Of a stretch of 64,000 nucleotides of DNA, positions 1-13,800 are shown piece after piece. The notes under the pieces are model-generated. The model did not search any database. It had not been told where the DNA came from and saw only the letters and a list, made by a program, of their open reading frames with translations. The DNA comes from Cardinalis cardinalis (lineage: Eukaryota; Chordata; Aves; Passeriformes; Cardinalidae): the NCBI GenBank assembly GCA_014549065.1, contig JACDOX010000018.1, forward strand, positions 5,426,354 through 5,490,353, in the 5' to 3' direction. A program made the translations under genes and the position numbers. Numbering within the stretch: position 1 is the first letter of the stretch; the number at the start of each line of letters is the position of its first letter.

Positions 1-2130
1 AGTTTGCACTTAATTGAGATTCAAAGACTTTAACCTTAAAAAGATGANGAATGTGTGCATGAAGAAAAGACAAGTATAAAATTAATGAGGTCTGCAAATT
101 TTCAAGCTTCTATCTTGCTTGTCTGCAACACTCCCACTGATCTGGTTGGGTTTTTAAATGGGAGTTTATATAGGGATATCTTGTCTGGAAAGGCTACTGC
201 TGTGATGCTTATTAAAGAGTTTCAAGCAGATCATAATTAGAGTAATTTCTGCCAAATGCAGGATTTCTACTTTCAATTAGCAATTTAGGGACTTCCTGGG
301 GCAGAGATTATGCCACGTTCATGATGCTGATAGCCACCAATGAATGTATGCTACAGGTACCTGTATAATGTTTGAACACATATATATTTGGCCTCATGCC
401 TTCCCTGTGAGAGTCATGTTCTATGGGAAGACAAACTGGGCTTCACAGTCTGTCACACCTCCTGCCTGATCATTGCATGCCCCTTCAGTCTGCTCCGGGT
501 TAGAGGCACAGTGTGCTGCCTTTTCTAAAGACAGATCATGAATTCAGGACAATGTTTATAGGCACCTTTTTCAAAGCAGGTGATTGCATTGTACCTCAAC
601 TTCCTTCTTACCAAAATGGTGCTCNGTAATATTTAATCACCTTACCAAAATACTTTCAGATATACTGATTAATAAGGAAGGTGGGTAAACACACANATTT
701 TGATGCTGTATAAGAACATTTTTAACTACATTAAAGTTGTACATATTTGTGAAATTCAGTGATGTCATTGTGGAAGATGGCATGATATACATAATAATTA
801 ACCCTTGGGAGGATAGCAGTGTACCAAACATGAGCAAGGGAGTTGAGCANGTCTTGTCTGAAGAAAACAATTTTAAACTACCAAATAACATGTACAGAGT
901 TAGCACAGCATTGAAAAGCTCGTGTTTCTCATTAGTTTTTGAGGCACATTGCTTGTAAGTGGAGTTTGTCAGCTGAGATGGGTAATTGACCTCTGTCTAG
1001 TCATGCATTGAGCATGCAGTATGTTGATGTAAGTACGTAAGTGACTTTCATTTACTAAACTGGCACGCAGCCTTCAGACTGTGGATACTTCTCTAAAATC
1101 CCATCTAAGATAGATGATTTCCTTTCAGATTCACTTAAGCAAANATGTTTGGCCATGTTTAATTTGCTAAAGTAATTTCCAGATGAGTAGTTTCCTCCAA
1201 TTGTCCATTAACATTAAGTGAGATTAAGGGAGTTATTAAATACTGATTCTTTTACTCAGGAGATGTCTATGCCTAGACAGTTTTCCTGCTGATATTTATG
1301 AGAACTCTTATGATATACTTATACTTCATATGCTAAATATTTTAAATTCCTCCAAAGAGACAAAGCAGGTGGCTTTGTACTCATTACAAGAAATTCTCAT
1401 TTTGCTGTCCAAATTAGCTGTGGAACCAAAACAACATAAAAGGTACGCCCATCTCCTTGATAAATGTTGACAGAACCCTCTAGCCAAAAATACATCCATT
1501 TAAATCCAAAGTATCATAACTAGTTGTATTCATACAGCTTTTNTTTACAGTGGGGAATTCTTTGCAATGATCTCTGACAGGCCATCAGACTATGATAAGT
1601 GATGGGTGAACTTCGAAAATATAGTTTAGTAAGACAACTAAAACACTGCTTGTTTATGCAGACTTTGCTAAACCTTCTTAGAACATGTGATAAGATCTGG
1701 CATTCTCCTGAGATTTTTTGTACTTGCAAATTCTGGCTGAGCTGTGCATGGGAAGTATTCAAGAGGTTTCTCAAGTGTAGGTGAGATAGGTTTTGATGGA
1801 GGAAATTCAGGTTGCTGCCATATTTATGATCTTTGTGTTATGTATGAGGTGTCTGGATCTTTTCAATGACCAGTGGAAAACAAATAAAAAATGATAATAA
1901 TTGGTTTGAATACAGAAAGTTAAGAATCTTGATGAAATTATTAAGAATATTTTGCTGATCTAGGCACTTTAAAACGCCTCTGCAGACTGATTTTAGTTAA
2001 TTACCTTGAAATATTTACTTTCACCTGCAATTTACTACACTTATGCAATTGCAACTAAAAATACATTTCCTTTCTTTCCTCTCTCTGCACCTGCCATTAC
2101 AGTAAACAAGTCTGCTGTGTAACGTGCTTG
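1..2130. other. Non-coding AT-rich sequence, nothing recognised
   Basis: The open frames here are short (under 90 codons), several contain an undetermined base, and none resembles a known protein. I see no tandem repeat, RNA gene or mobile-element signature. Confidence 0.6.
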
Positions 2131-2860
2131 ATTTTTCAGATCTGTGGTTCTGACATCTTGAGAGAGGGAACTGCAAGAGGGCAGGGACAAGGCAAAAACA
2201 AGCAGGAAAGACTCTGATAAGAACATCTACATCCTGAGTAGGAGGTGCAGGGGCAGGGCACACAGGCAGCTGGGTGTCTGTTCCAATACACCCAGAGGAT
2301 GCAGCCTGCCATTTGGGAGGTACCCAGGGCAGACCCCATTTTGAGAGCACCATGCAGGGGATAGAAAGNAGGGACAGGTTCCTATTTCTGCCCAAAGTGG
2401 TGGCTGATGCCTGGCAGAAGGGATCAGACCTGTGTCTGCTCTTATGCTGTACCATTAACCTCGGTGTATGGAAGAGCAGCAGCTCCCTGTCAGGATGGCT
2501 GCCTGGTGGCTGCTGCTGCTCGGGAGCAAGGATGTGCTCAGGAGCCCTTTCCAGCTCGGTCCTGACATTAGGGCCTTTTTGGCAGTCCAGAAAATCTTCT
2601 TCATGTGGCTTACCTAGGTGATTGGATGCTGAGTCTCTCTTTGGAAACTGTAGTGAGAGGCATTGCACCACNTTGCATGTCCTCTGCCCAGCAGAANGAC
2701 TGGGAAGACAGATGCTGGAGGGTCTGTCCTGCTCAGCTCCACTAAAGGACTCCTACATCTCTTTCATTTTGATAGTTGACAAGAGATTATGCAGCTTTCC
2801 AAGAAGGAAAGTCAAAGATGAGGTTTCTGCAGGAGGCATGGGAACTTAGAATTGCTATGA
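2131..2860. other. GC-richer patch with a long minus-strand open frame, probably non-coding
   Basis: This stretch is visibly richer in G and C than its surroundings. On the minus strand an open frame of about 216 codons runs from 2671 down to 2021, the longest in the window, and passes through one undetermined base. Its translation is rich in Pro, Ser, Cys and Leu, shows no domain, signal peptide or repeat that I recognise, and overlaps several open frames in other phases, as expected where stop codons are rare. It could be an old unclassified repeat, a lncRNA exon or chance. I do not call it a gene. Confidence 0.35.
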
Positions 2861-3164
2861 GTAGTTGACTCTGAGCTTATTAAACACAGATCATTCTCTG
2901 GTGTGAAAAGGGTCGCTCCCAATCTTAAAAGAAATGGGTTTTCCGTGTTGAATTTTTATAAGAATTGCAAAACTTTTTGNGCTTGCTTGCTTGTGTAACA
3001 ACTGTAAGTAATTGAATTTGTTTTATTCTAGAATAGATTCCATATTAAAAATACTCAGTTTGAGGTATGAACATGCTGGTAATGTTTCTAATCAATGGCC
3101 AGTAAATAATCAATATTTAGATTCTTCTGCTAATGTTGATTATATAAATGCCTTTGTACTGTTT

Positions 3165-3290
3165 TTTTAGATTGTTTTGTTTTTTGTTTTGTTTTGTTGG
3201 GGGGTTTTTGGTTTGGTTTGGTTTTGGTTATGGATTTTGTTTGTTTTTTGCTATTGTTTTGTTTTGTTTGTTGTTGTTTTTAGTATTTCT
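3165..3290. repeat. T/G-rich low-complexity tract
   Basis: About 125 bases made almost entirely of T and G in irregular TTTTG, TTTGG and TTGTTT units, with a run of six Gs. The plus-strand open frame through it, a Phe/Leu/Gly-rich peptide, is a composition artefact. No regular period is kept, so this is low complexity rather than a clean microsatellite. Confidence 0.85.
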
Positions 3291-3299
3291 AACTCTTTT

Positions 3300-4046
3300 G
3301 CATGTCAGAACTGGAAGCAAATCTCACTAATAGGGTTTTGACTTTCTGCTATAGCAAATTTTTTTGTTTTTTCATTTACAATTGATTCTGGTTAAGTGAT
3401 TAATCAAATATTTAGTTTATCATATCATAATTACTTGTATTGATTATAACTATACAGCTAAAAATGTTAAAGCAGCTATTAGTAAATTAAGAGGCAAAAT
3501 GATATTCCGCTCTTATAAAAATTCCAAGATGTTAAGAAATTTCCTGTTTCCATTCCAAAAATTTTTTNAAATGTTTCTATGAAAAATGAAAAGTAATCAC
3601 TCCACAGGAACTGCTCTTTGAACAGCCCAAGTGATGTCTAAGGAAACTTATAGCTGAGTTCCTCTTCCTACCTACCAAGAGCAATTCTTTGTGTTGGATC
3701 TACTGCAGTTTGTATAAAACAGTACCTCTGAAGTTGTCTTTGAACCTGACTCATGTATGCATATCCTAGACAAAAATTTAATAGTAGATGTAATTGGGTG
3801 TGCAGAAGGTTTTANAAAATTTTGGAGAGCAAAGCACTGGCATCTGTGGCAGGATTCTGTTCTCTTTTCTGCTGGTGCAAANGTAGTGGCTTCAGGTGAA
3901 TAAGCATGTGCATATATTACATTTATATCATAGTCGTTTTTCTTTAGTTCCAGCTCTCCTAAGGTAAAAATTATATCAGCTNAAATTCAGGTGAATTATT
4001 AGAATATATTTCAAAGTTATGAGTCATTAGCTCTCCTGTTCTTCAG
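3300..4046. other. Non-coding AT-rich sequence, nothing recognised
   Basis: Unique-looking AT-rich sequence with scattered single Ns. No coding frame, repeat family or RNA gene is visible. Confidence 0.55.
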
Positions 4047-4050
4047 AAAA

Positions 4051-4082
<32 letters not shown>

Positions 4083-4106
4083 TACTACTACTACTACTAC
4101 AACTAC
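4051..4106. repeat. Compound trinucleotide microsatellite (ATT)n(ACT)n
   Basis: Ten consecutive ATT units (4051-4080) pass directly into about seven ACT/ACA units (4081-4106). On the minus strand this reads as Ile then Val/Val-like homopolymer codons, which explains the odd poly-Ile/poly-Val stretch in the overlapping open frame. The ACT block probably arose from a T-to-C change in an ATT unit that was then spread by slippage. It is likely length-polymorphic. Confidence 0.95.
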
Positions 4107-7100
4107 AAAGGAAAAGGAAGAGTTGAAGGCAAAATATTCTGCAAGATGGTTTATTTGTAGAGAAAAACAAAGAGCATCAGATACTACAAGAAAATTCATT
4201 TTGTAATAGTTATTAAAGATTTTGAAAGAATGAGAGTGGTGTCTAAAAAGGACGGCCATCTTACTTTTCCATTTTATTAGATAAACAGACCAAAATATGG
4301 ANGAAAATTCAGCTCTAGGGAATGTGTTAAGAACAATGAAACTCTCAGANCTGCGCTTTCTTATGCTACCTAGTGAAATGGAGAGGAATAGGCACTCTGA
4401 GGTCACTGTTCATCTGACCTGTTTCAGACACTGGAAAAGAATGAAGTGCTGCTTCTTTCAGTTGTCTGTAACAGGAGCCCAGAGTAACTGAGTTATAGAG
4501 ATCAGGATTGTCATTATTTAGTCAGGTAAACCTCCACCATTAGAAATGCTGTAGGTAAGTGCTAGTTGCTGAGGTTTAAAAGTGCTCTCTCACACTTTGG
4601 AAGTGTTAGAAAATACAGCAAGGTCATAATTCTTCATTTCTAAAATGATGATTTCTGTCTTACGACCCTCTGATCCCTCTGGCACTTGTATTATCTATAA
4701 ACATGGTCTTTTCATACACAACTTAAATTCATTAAGATTATTTCTCTGAGTTATGTTTGATACTGGTGTGTTAGAAAGAAGTTGTAGAAATATTTGATCT
4801 TAAAAACCAGATCTTCTGATGTATATTGACTGACTTATGCTGACTGCTGTAAAACTTTGGGAATTGCCATTTCTGTTGGCTCAGAATTCCATTTCTGTTG
4901 GCTCAGCCAAGAAATGAGGATCCTGAATTAGAATGAAAGTTAACTAAGTCATTTCTGTATTGCTGATCATTTTTTTAATGGAGAAAATAATGGTTCCAAA
5001 TTAAGCAATCAAACTATTATAGTAATTAAAAAAAATCCTTNCATTTACCATTCTAAGAGATTGAGTACTTTCCCATCAAAATTATGATACCCATATTAAG
5101 GGAATGAACTTTCAGAGTATCCAAGCTCAATCCTGCAAACACTTAAGCACATCAAACTTGATTGTTCTTGCTGACAGAATTATATAATGATTAGATGAAA
5201 GGAATGCAGCAGAGGTCATATGTTTGGAATTCAACACAACATATGTTCTTGTGCCTCATGACATATTACAATGAAAAGTTATTTACAGATTTGCTGTAAA
5301 AGAAACTGTAGTATATATGAATTAGATACCATACATTTAAATAGTCTTTACCCTGCCTCATGGGATTCCCTCTTTTCTATTGTTTGCATTTGTACATTTG
5401 TTCAAATTACTCAGTGTGGTTTCTGGAGTTCAGATGTCATACTTTGCTATATCCCTAATATTATGTCAGATAGAGAGCAAGGACACAGAACTAAAGTTTT
5501 CCTACTATTGAAGATTTAGAAGGCACTCAAATCTTCCAGTGATCCAGTCACTCTACAAACTGAAAGTGCTAATATTGTCAGCTCTGTGCAAATGCCACGA
5601 TTGTGTGGGAAAAGGGTTATTTCTGATTCTGCTTCAACCGATCTTAAAGTATCCATTTCAGTATTGGCTAATTCTTCAGAGTTTGAAATATCTTTTAAAA
5701 ATATTCAGTGTCAAAATATGCTGGTGTTCTATCCCATTGGAAATTTTTTTTTGGAAACGCAAAAATTTTATAGTGTTGCCAAATGCACTGTTTTCTTTTT
5801 CTTTTTTTTTAATGTCATTAAAAATCAGAGAATTTCAAATGCAACACTACAAACTTCATACCGATCCCCTCAAGTAAAAACTTTCAATCAATTTACAATC
5901 CAATTTCAACAGTACTTTTGAGGATTTAACTTATTTTTGGACTGTGAGGTCACATGTGATTCAGTTGTCAGTTGAAAGGAAGAGCACAATCATAACTTTA
6001 CTGGATCAAACCAAGGCCCACTGTCCTTATCCACACACAACATACAACAAAGGCCTAGGGAGTAATCCCAGAACAAGACTGATATATCATTATAGTTTTC
6101 CAAAATATCCTCTCATCCTTTCTTAGTGATTTATGGCTTCCTTAGTGNTTTATAGTTCTAGAACTTAGCCATAGGTAATGTCTTTGTATTTAAAATTATG
6201 TAGTGAAGATTTAAAGACTCAAGACCACATTTTTCAATGTTTCCTATGACCACATCAGGAAATTCAGACAATGCTGCCTCAAAACATATTATTTTATTTT
6301 TAAAGAACTGGCATTCCATTTCATCTNGGTAAATATTTCTACTCCCATGTGTAGTTATCTCCATGTCATCAAAAGTCTCACTGAGGCAGGAGTGAACATG
6401 TGAGTCCCCTATATAANAAGATGTCATTGCTTTCAGATGTATGTCAAGTGGCAGTTTAATTTGGCTTTTGCTCACAGCTTCTTTTTTCTTTTAATCATCA
6501 CACAGATAATTTACTCATGAATTGTAACAATTTACTATGTGGTTTTGGGCTTTTTTTGTTTTAATCCTGAGGTGCAACAAATACTAAGAAAAAAATTCTC
6601 TTGTGCCAAAAATCAAACAAGCAAATGTAGAATTTGATTAAAACCTCTGTAAGTGTCAGGTAAAATGTAAGGGCCTTTCAGATTTTTATTACATACTGGT
6701 GTCTTTTGTCAGGTGGTATAAATCAGTCAGCTTCAATTTATGTTAATAGAACTAGTCTGACTTGTACCAGTTGAGGAACTGGCTTTTTCAGCTTCAGCAT
6801 ATGTATGTTAAGTATCAATTGTAAGTCAATCAAAAAATTTTCTATGACAAATGATGAAGGTATGATAGAAACTAGATGGCAGGAAGTTGTTTTATATGGT
6901 GTCTTTTAAAATTCAAGGTCAAAGGTGTATATCCTGTTCCAGTCACAGCAACCNAGTCTTGAACATCCAGACATTTCCTTTAGAATAGGGGATATAAAAT
7001 ACAAAAAAAATTAAATTAAAATAATCTGAAATTTTCTGATCATCCCTGTTTGATTGCTTCCCTGAGCTGTCACAAAGAACTGATAGCTCACTGAATTTTA

Positions 7101-10100
7101 GTGAAAAAGTTGTCACATAAAAATGTCATTGCAATGTGACATCCTGTCATCACTCCAAGAGACCAAATGAATCACAGAAGCTAAACTGCTCCTCTTTGGA
7201 ATGTGTATTTCCAGGCCAGAGTTAAAAACTTTGGTTACATGAATGAAGATTGTCTGAAAGATGTTAACACCTATTTAACTGTTTTGCATAAGATTCATTC
7301 CACTTGACTGTGGTCTTCTAACTCTCAGGGTGTTGTCCTGTGCTTTCAGGGGTGTGAACAGAGTCCCCTTTCCAGACATTTATCACATCTGCTTGGGGAG
7401 TTATCAGGTTTNATGATGGATTGAATCTCCCTCCAGTGGATTTTGTTTTTCTCCTTGAGTACAGGAGTCTAGATGAATGCCCCTACCTGCTCACAGAGAT
7501 TTTGTAGAGTGGAGGATTAAAACCTGGACACAGAGAGCAGAAAATGGGGGTTTCTCAGCAGGACTCCTCATGCTAATTGGCAGAACACATCTCCTTTCCA
7601 TGTGAGTTGCTGTAACCAGACACCCATCTTGGGTTAGAACAGTTGCTGCCAACATTTTGGAGACCAGCCCCAGCCCACAAGTAACAGGCAGTAGGCAAAG
7701 GGCACTCTGAGTTTTATAATCNTTGTATACAGCCAATACAAGGTCAGCATTAGGGTTCAGGTTCAGTTCCCAAGTTGGAGACCACATTCACTGTTAAAAT
7801 TTGGAAAAATAGACCCTTGGGGAAAGATAATACAACCTCTAGTACTGGTAGTCCCATAGTTCTGACTGGATGGGATGTGGAACTAGGTGTCCTTTCTGAG
7901 CTCCAGCTGGTTCTGNTGCCATTACTTATTGCAGCAAAAGGAACTGGCATATTTATATTTCACTGGCATAAAAAAAAAAATCAATAATTATTTTTTTACA
8001 GATATCTGTGGTTGGAAATAAAAAGTTACAATGATTGCACCACAGGAAGAAGGAGAACAGCTCATTAACAGCAGTTATTATGAGGAGCATGTGAAAATTT
8101 TTTAATGCTGTTTTCTTCTCATGGGCAAAAGGATCTACTAGCACCTCCCACGACCTTCCCCCATCTCCGTTAGCAACATTCCAAATGGATTTAATGTTTA
8201 TATGGATGGTAATAGTTTATTGCTAGATTTTAAATATGTTACATAAAACATGTGTTCTGATTTTCAGTTGATCATGCTGTACCAGAGGGGAGGAAATGCA
8301 ATTAAAATAAAAACGACACACTAACTGGTATTTCTGAAGGCAGTTTTTAGAATTTAAATTGTGACCTCAGCGTAGACCATAAATATAAAATTCATATGTG
8401 CTCTGCTTCCTGCATATAATTACCTATCACAAGGTTCATAGTTTAAATGAAATTCTTTATGAAGCAAGAAATAGTATAATAGTGTTTTCTGGCTTAGTGC
8501 CCTACAGGATGCATCAGGCAAAGATATTTTTTCTAATTTTAAAGAGAAATAAAAACATGTGGAACACATGCACTTTTGATGCTGTAATCCTATCAGAATA
8601 TGTTTGTTTTTATTAAATTTTCCTCATTGAATGCTTCCTTTTCTCAGTGCATTCAGGGGTTGACACCATGTTCCACATGAGTTTAATAGTTATGTGAGCA
8701 ATCTGAACAATCTTTCAGATCCTTTTCTTTCCCTNTGTTTATAAATACTTGAAGCCTGCAGTTTGCCTATCGGAAATGCTTCTCTCATCTTGGCACAAAG
8801 CCTGAGAAAACAGGATTTNGGTAGGTGAACTGTATGAGGATTAATCCTGCCAGACTGTAGGTGAACAACCTAATTTTGCCCAATGCAACTTTTCTCTCAT
8901 TTAATTGTCCTGTCCCATTTTTGCAGCAGGTTAAACCCCTTGTATGTGAACAGAGATGGATTCATCTCTCCATCACAAGAGTCACCATTTTTCTGGCTGT
9001 TTGTTTCTGCATGTCAGTGGCTCTTCATNTTTTAAAACCATCTTTAGGGACAGTCTACTGCTTTGGCCCCTAGTGCAGAATCAAAGATGTCCATGTATCA
9101 GCGAATGTCACCCTTGGGATTTAAAAGCCACTGCTGAACCCCACGTTTATCTTCCTTTTTCTTTTGGCAAATGGGTTAAGCTGACCAGCCTAGTTCATTG
9201 TCCACATGCAGTACATCAATCACTTCTGTCTTGAAGAACTCCTCTATATTTTTACACTCTGAGACCCAGCACAAGGCATCAAATCATCAATGACCATGTG
9301 ACATAAATCTCCCTATTGATTTTGGTCATTAAGGAAGCTTATTTTTTAAAATATTATTTGCTCTTGCTACATTGGTCCTCACTTTCAGTCTTCTAAAACT
9401 TTTCCCACTTAAGCATAAGGAGGTGTTTTGGTGGCTCCTACAGTCTTAATTCCAATTGTAGAAAATTCAAAAACATTTACAAATCATATGNGGTACTTTG
9501 TCTCAAAAGGTTTTTGAATTCTGTTCCAGCTTGCTGTTTAAATTTGTTCTCACTATGTGTAAAAATGTGTCAGGAAAAATGATGTTANAAAAATAGTTTC
9601 TCTTCATATTTGTCATGAAGTTGGTTTTTAAAAATCTTCAAATGTATATGAAGATGTTTTTATAAGGGTACTGATTTTAATAGATGCATGTGACTACATT
9701 AAATGTATTAGAGAATCAGCAAAATAAGAGTGTGTGATAAGGAATAAAATCCTAGATACTAGGACATATTAGATACTACTTATGCCCTCAGAATTGTTAT
9801 GAAGTCTGCAAATATGTTTTGCTTAAAAATTCCTTGAGTTGCAGTAGCACCTTGCTCACTGTAATCTTATTCACATGTATTCTAAAGCTGTGGTAATCTG
9901 TTTTATGGTGCATGCTCAAGGATGTCTGTGGCTATTATGTGCCCATGGCCACAAAAGAAAATGTGGCAGGTAAAAAGAACTGTATAAAACTCGNGTAGAG
10001 ATGGCAGCCTACAAAGATGGCAGTGACAGATGTTCTTGTTGCAGTAATCTGATCATGGCAGAATGACAACAGTAAAAGAACAGGAAGAAAAATGTTTAGA

Positions 10101-13100
10101 AAGCACAGAAATGCTAGCAGTTCTCCTATCAGTGGAACAAATAAAGTTTAAGATAATTTTCAGAGCTCAGTTCTGTTGCCTAAATATATTTGTCTAATGC
10201 CATGGAAAACCATTGCTATTACAGCCTATGAACCTCTAGTCAATAAAGTAAAAGTTGTGTGAAGATTCTCTCAGCACAGCCTAGAGTAGGCACCAGTGGA
10301 GGTCATCTGTGTAGCTCTCCAAACAGTGGGGGGAAATTCACTAGATCTTCACTGATGAGAGCTTGGAAATATTCCTTGTAACTACATCTGGACACAAATT
10401 TCTTGGACTCTTCAGTCTGCAGTTGTTTGGGGTTTTGGTGTGTTTTTTGTTGTTGGTTTTTTTTTTTTTAAGAATTATTTCCTTGTGTTTATATTGTCTA
10501 ATACCTGATATACAGTCCCCTGATCAAATTACAATTCTTCCATGATTTTAGTATTTTAATNTCTTTCTCCTCCATGCATTCCATTTTCCGATTCATCCTA
10601 TATTTTTTCTCTGAGCAGGGTATCTCTGTTACCTGAACATTTATTTTAAGAATATGTAGAGATACCTAATGTCTTTGAAATATTACTCCCCATCAAAGTT
10701 GTTGAAACTGAGTAATAGATTTAGGAGTTANTGGTAGAGTAGGTGGGAAGGGCAAACAGAGAAAAAGTGTCATGACATAAAACCACAAAATACATTATCT
10801 TTTTTTTTTCTTTCAGATTTATAACTCTTTTGCTGCTGATATTTCTACACAAGACCAATCTTTTAAGCAAAGCCATTCNTTCCTTTTTCTATGCAGATTT
10901 TGGCAGCAATTTTATGTATGTAGAGAGAGGATCTTGTTTCATGAGTAGTATTTTGCTATTACACTGTCTTACATTTTGCAATTCTGGAAGGAAATCAGTT
11001 TCCTTTTTTTTATTTTTTGATGGTTTTACCTTTAAGATTGTGTGGTTACTGATAATAGCTGCACAACATTTTTAGTTGTTTGATTCTTCTAGTCTGTCCT
11101 TGTAAGAATTAGCACCTCTATGGTCATCTCTGTACATTTTGTAGACTTCCTTAAATTTCTTTCAGTTTGTCACTAATGTGGACAGAGTATTACCGTCATT
11201 CAGCTGAAATACACATTGCATAAGTGTGCTACCATCATGTAGTCATGCGTCCCCTTGTAGGTCTGACGTCTTTTAGTAACAGCAGTGAGACAATATTTGC
11301 TTCTCATTTTCCAGGAGCAGATGCAGGCACCATCTTGTTCTTGTATGACAACATAACGCATAACAGGGATTGCCAGTCAAAGTTAGAGCACTATGAATAG
11401 ATAACTACGCCAAATCAGAGCACCTTCTGGCCATGTACAACAGCATTAGCCCATATATTTCTTACTTTTTGTGTTTTTATTGGTAGCTTTTATCATATCT
11501 GAATGGAAGAATTGTGTTTATCTCCTTCAACGCTGAGTGAAATCATGTTGTTTACTACTTATTGAAGAAGTAAATCTTTCTCTTACCTTTGCTCCTCTGC
11601 CTGATGTATTGTTTAGAGAAATAAAGCTGCTATTTTCACTGAAATTGACTTGCCTGAGACTCACCTTATTCATAACATTGTATATTAGATATGTGTCTTA
11701 TCCTTTTAAAATGTGAGAACTAAAATAAGGTTCTGCTTCTGTTATTCTTGTGCTTTAGGAGCCTTCTTTTAAATTTTTATTTGGGTTAAGCACATTTTAA
11801 TCAGTCCACAGAAGACAGGCCAGGTACTCATCATGTCAGGCAGTTGCCAGTAGTTTTTAGTTCAGCCCTTCAGACACCCATATAAACCGCTTCAGCACGA
11901 ATCAAGCTCAGCTATAGCATTGTACTTTTNCTGTCTGGTTTGCATTTCTGTCCTGGATCTTTGCATTATTTTCAAGTGTTTGAGTAATGCAAAGTTGCTT
12001 ACATTTGGGTAAATTCTATCTGGAGGGGACATTATTAAAGACAAACATTATTCGTTCAGTGCATGTAATAATGTCTGGAAGTCTCCACGTGTTGTGGAGT
12101 GATCCCAGGCTTTCCAGCCATGGAGGTATCAGTTGAAAAACTCCTTATCTCCCCCAGGGAGGAAACCTGGGATCCATTTATGTGTTCTTTGTAGTTGATA
12201 AAAAGATTACAAATGGCCAGTTAATATTTCAAGATTATTCTAACTTACTGATTAGCATGGTAAATTTCAAAACATTAAAACAAATGAAGACATGCTTTTT
12301 AAATATATTTCCTTTAATACTCAAAGCTTCTAGGGCAGTTAGTTATAAAAGGCCAAAGGTCAACCGATTGGTTCCAGTCTGGAAATTTAGACAAGGGAAG
12401 TTCTTTAGGGCTCCTGCTTTGGATCAGGACCAATTTGAAAGAGCAACAAGCTTGCTTTTTGTTTTCTTACCCTCCCATCCCCCCCAGAAATGGATTAATT
12501 TCTTGCTTGAAGAAGTGACAATAATAATACAGGAGGTCCTCACTTCCTACCATGTGGAAATTTGNATTCATAATATTTTGATTTGTCTCTTCCTATTTCT
12601 CAGAAAATATATAATAGCAGGATGTTGTACTGAGATTCAGAACCATTAAGACTTCATTAAAATATACTAAAGCATCCTAAAGCACATTTACTACTATGTG
12701 ATGTAATTTAGTCATAAAAAATGAAGAACTAAATGACAGCTGTCAAAAATATCACTTATTATGTTCATTTTATTTTTTTAATTATAGGTCTAAACCTTCC
12801 AATACCTAGATAGGGACATCTGTGTAATTCTATAATGTAGATATGAAATAAATAGTCCTTTTTAACCCTGATAGTGAATAATGTGGAGGTTCTTCCAGTG
12901 TGAACATTCATATCCCAAGTTCATATATGAATAGCTTTCTTTCACACAAGGAATCAAAATTTCTCATAAAGTCTGACGTATTTTTTTGTTTGAGATTTTA
13001 AAAATTTTGCTAAGCAGTTTAGTGTCTGTTTAATTCATTAAAATGAGCACTTTACATGNGGAATGGGACCAAGAAGAAAGACCCTGACCATCCTACTTAG

Positions 13101-13599
13101 ATGTTCATTCAATAAAGAATTAGCCTATACTCTCTGCAACAATGGCTGACCCTTTCACCTCCTTTATTCTGTTGCCTCTCCAGCCTTCCAGGACAATATT
13201 CTGGCTGACAGGGAATAACACATCATGTGGCTGAAGCTCCTATTTAATCTCTATCTGTTGACCCTGTTGGCAAGTAATATGATTCGTCTCCACCTTAAAT
13301 CTAAATTATTTCTANTTAATTGCTCCATTTATGTCTTTTCATCTAGCCAGCTCAGTGGTGAGGGTCTATTTGAACGTATTGATCACCTTTTCTCCATTGT
13401 AGGATGNAGGGCATGCCACAGGCACTAACTTACTTAACCCCCAGCAACAAGAGCACTTAATGCTGCAAGGAGCAGGTTCTTCCTTTCCTCTCTTCTGCCC
13501 CTCCAAACTCAAACTGAAATGCAGGAATACAGCTTCTTTTTCCTGATTCTCTACCTTTCTCCTGCATGACTTTCAAAGGAGTTTATTATTATTATTACA
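4107..13599. other. Long non-coding AT-rich stretch
   Basis: About 9.5 kb with no recognisable gene. Open frames are short. The longest, about 155 codons on the plus strand at 12182-12649, has a hydrophobic, basic, compositionally unremarkable product with no known domain and contains an N, so I regard it as chance. Small features are a 22-bp duplication (4867-4906) and short T runs near 5803 and 10460. I identified no transposon here; old, highly diverged copies could be missed by eye. Confidence 0.5.
4867..4906. repeat. Short tandem duplication, about 22-bp period
   Basis: The string CCATTTCTGTTGGCTCAG occurs twice in a row (4867-4884 and 4889-4906), separated by AATT-like bases that are part of the repeat unit. 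The near-perfect identity indicates a recent local slippage duplication with no apparent coding role. Confidence 0.85.
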
Positions 13600-13800
13600 G
13601 TGCCTGTTGTCAGAGCCCCTTCTTCTGTCTCTTGAAGTGCCTCCCACGGTCATAGCTGACTCCAGGGCCCTTTCCTGTCANTTTTTACATTAATGACATT
13701 CCCAGTGTACCTGAAATCTGAAATATTTATGTTTGCAGATGACAATGTTCCTCTGTTTGCTGCTAATGTCCTCTTCTCTCCTTTGAAAAGACATATGTGA
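13600..13800 (+). mobile_element. Possible remnant of a LINE-type reverse transcriptase (motif C region)
   Basis: On the plus strand one phase reads FYINDIPSVPEI (about 13682-13717), and after a one-base phase shift the next reads FMFADDNVPLFAA (about 13727-13765). An F-x-x-INDIP block followed some 15 residues later by a hydrophobic-FADD-x-x-LF block is the usual arrangement around catalytic motif C of non-LTR reverse transcriptases, with the two Asp in place. A stop codon and the frameshift separate the blocks, so the copy is dead. No other RT motif is clear upstream, so the match rests on two short blocks and may be coincidence. It is not obviously CR1, whose equivalent reads FADDTKLGG. 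Confidence 0.35.

Noticed and set aside
3148..3330. Phe/Leu-rich 'membrane peptide' frame
   Set aside because: It is a direct read-through of the T/G low-complexity tract.
12182..12649. 155-codon plus-strand open frame as a gene
   Set aside because: It begins at a GTG, crosses an undetermined base, has no known domain, and its length is not exceptional for a six-frame scan of 64 kb.
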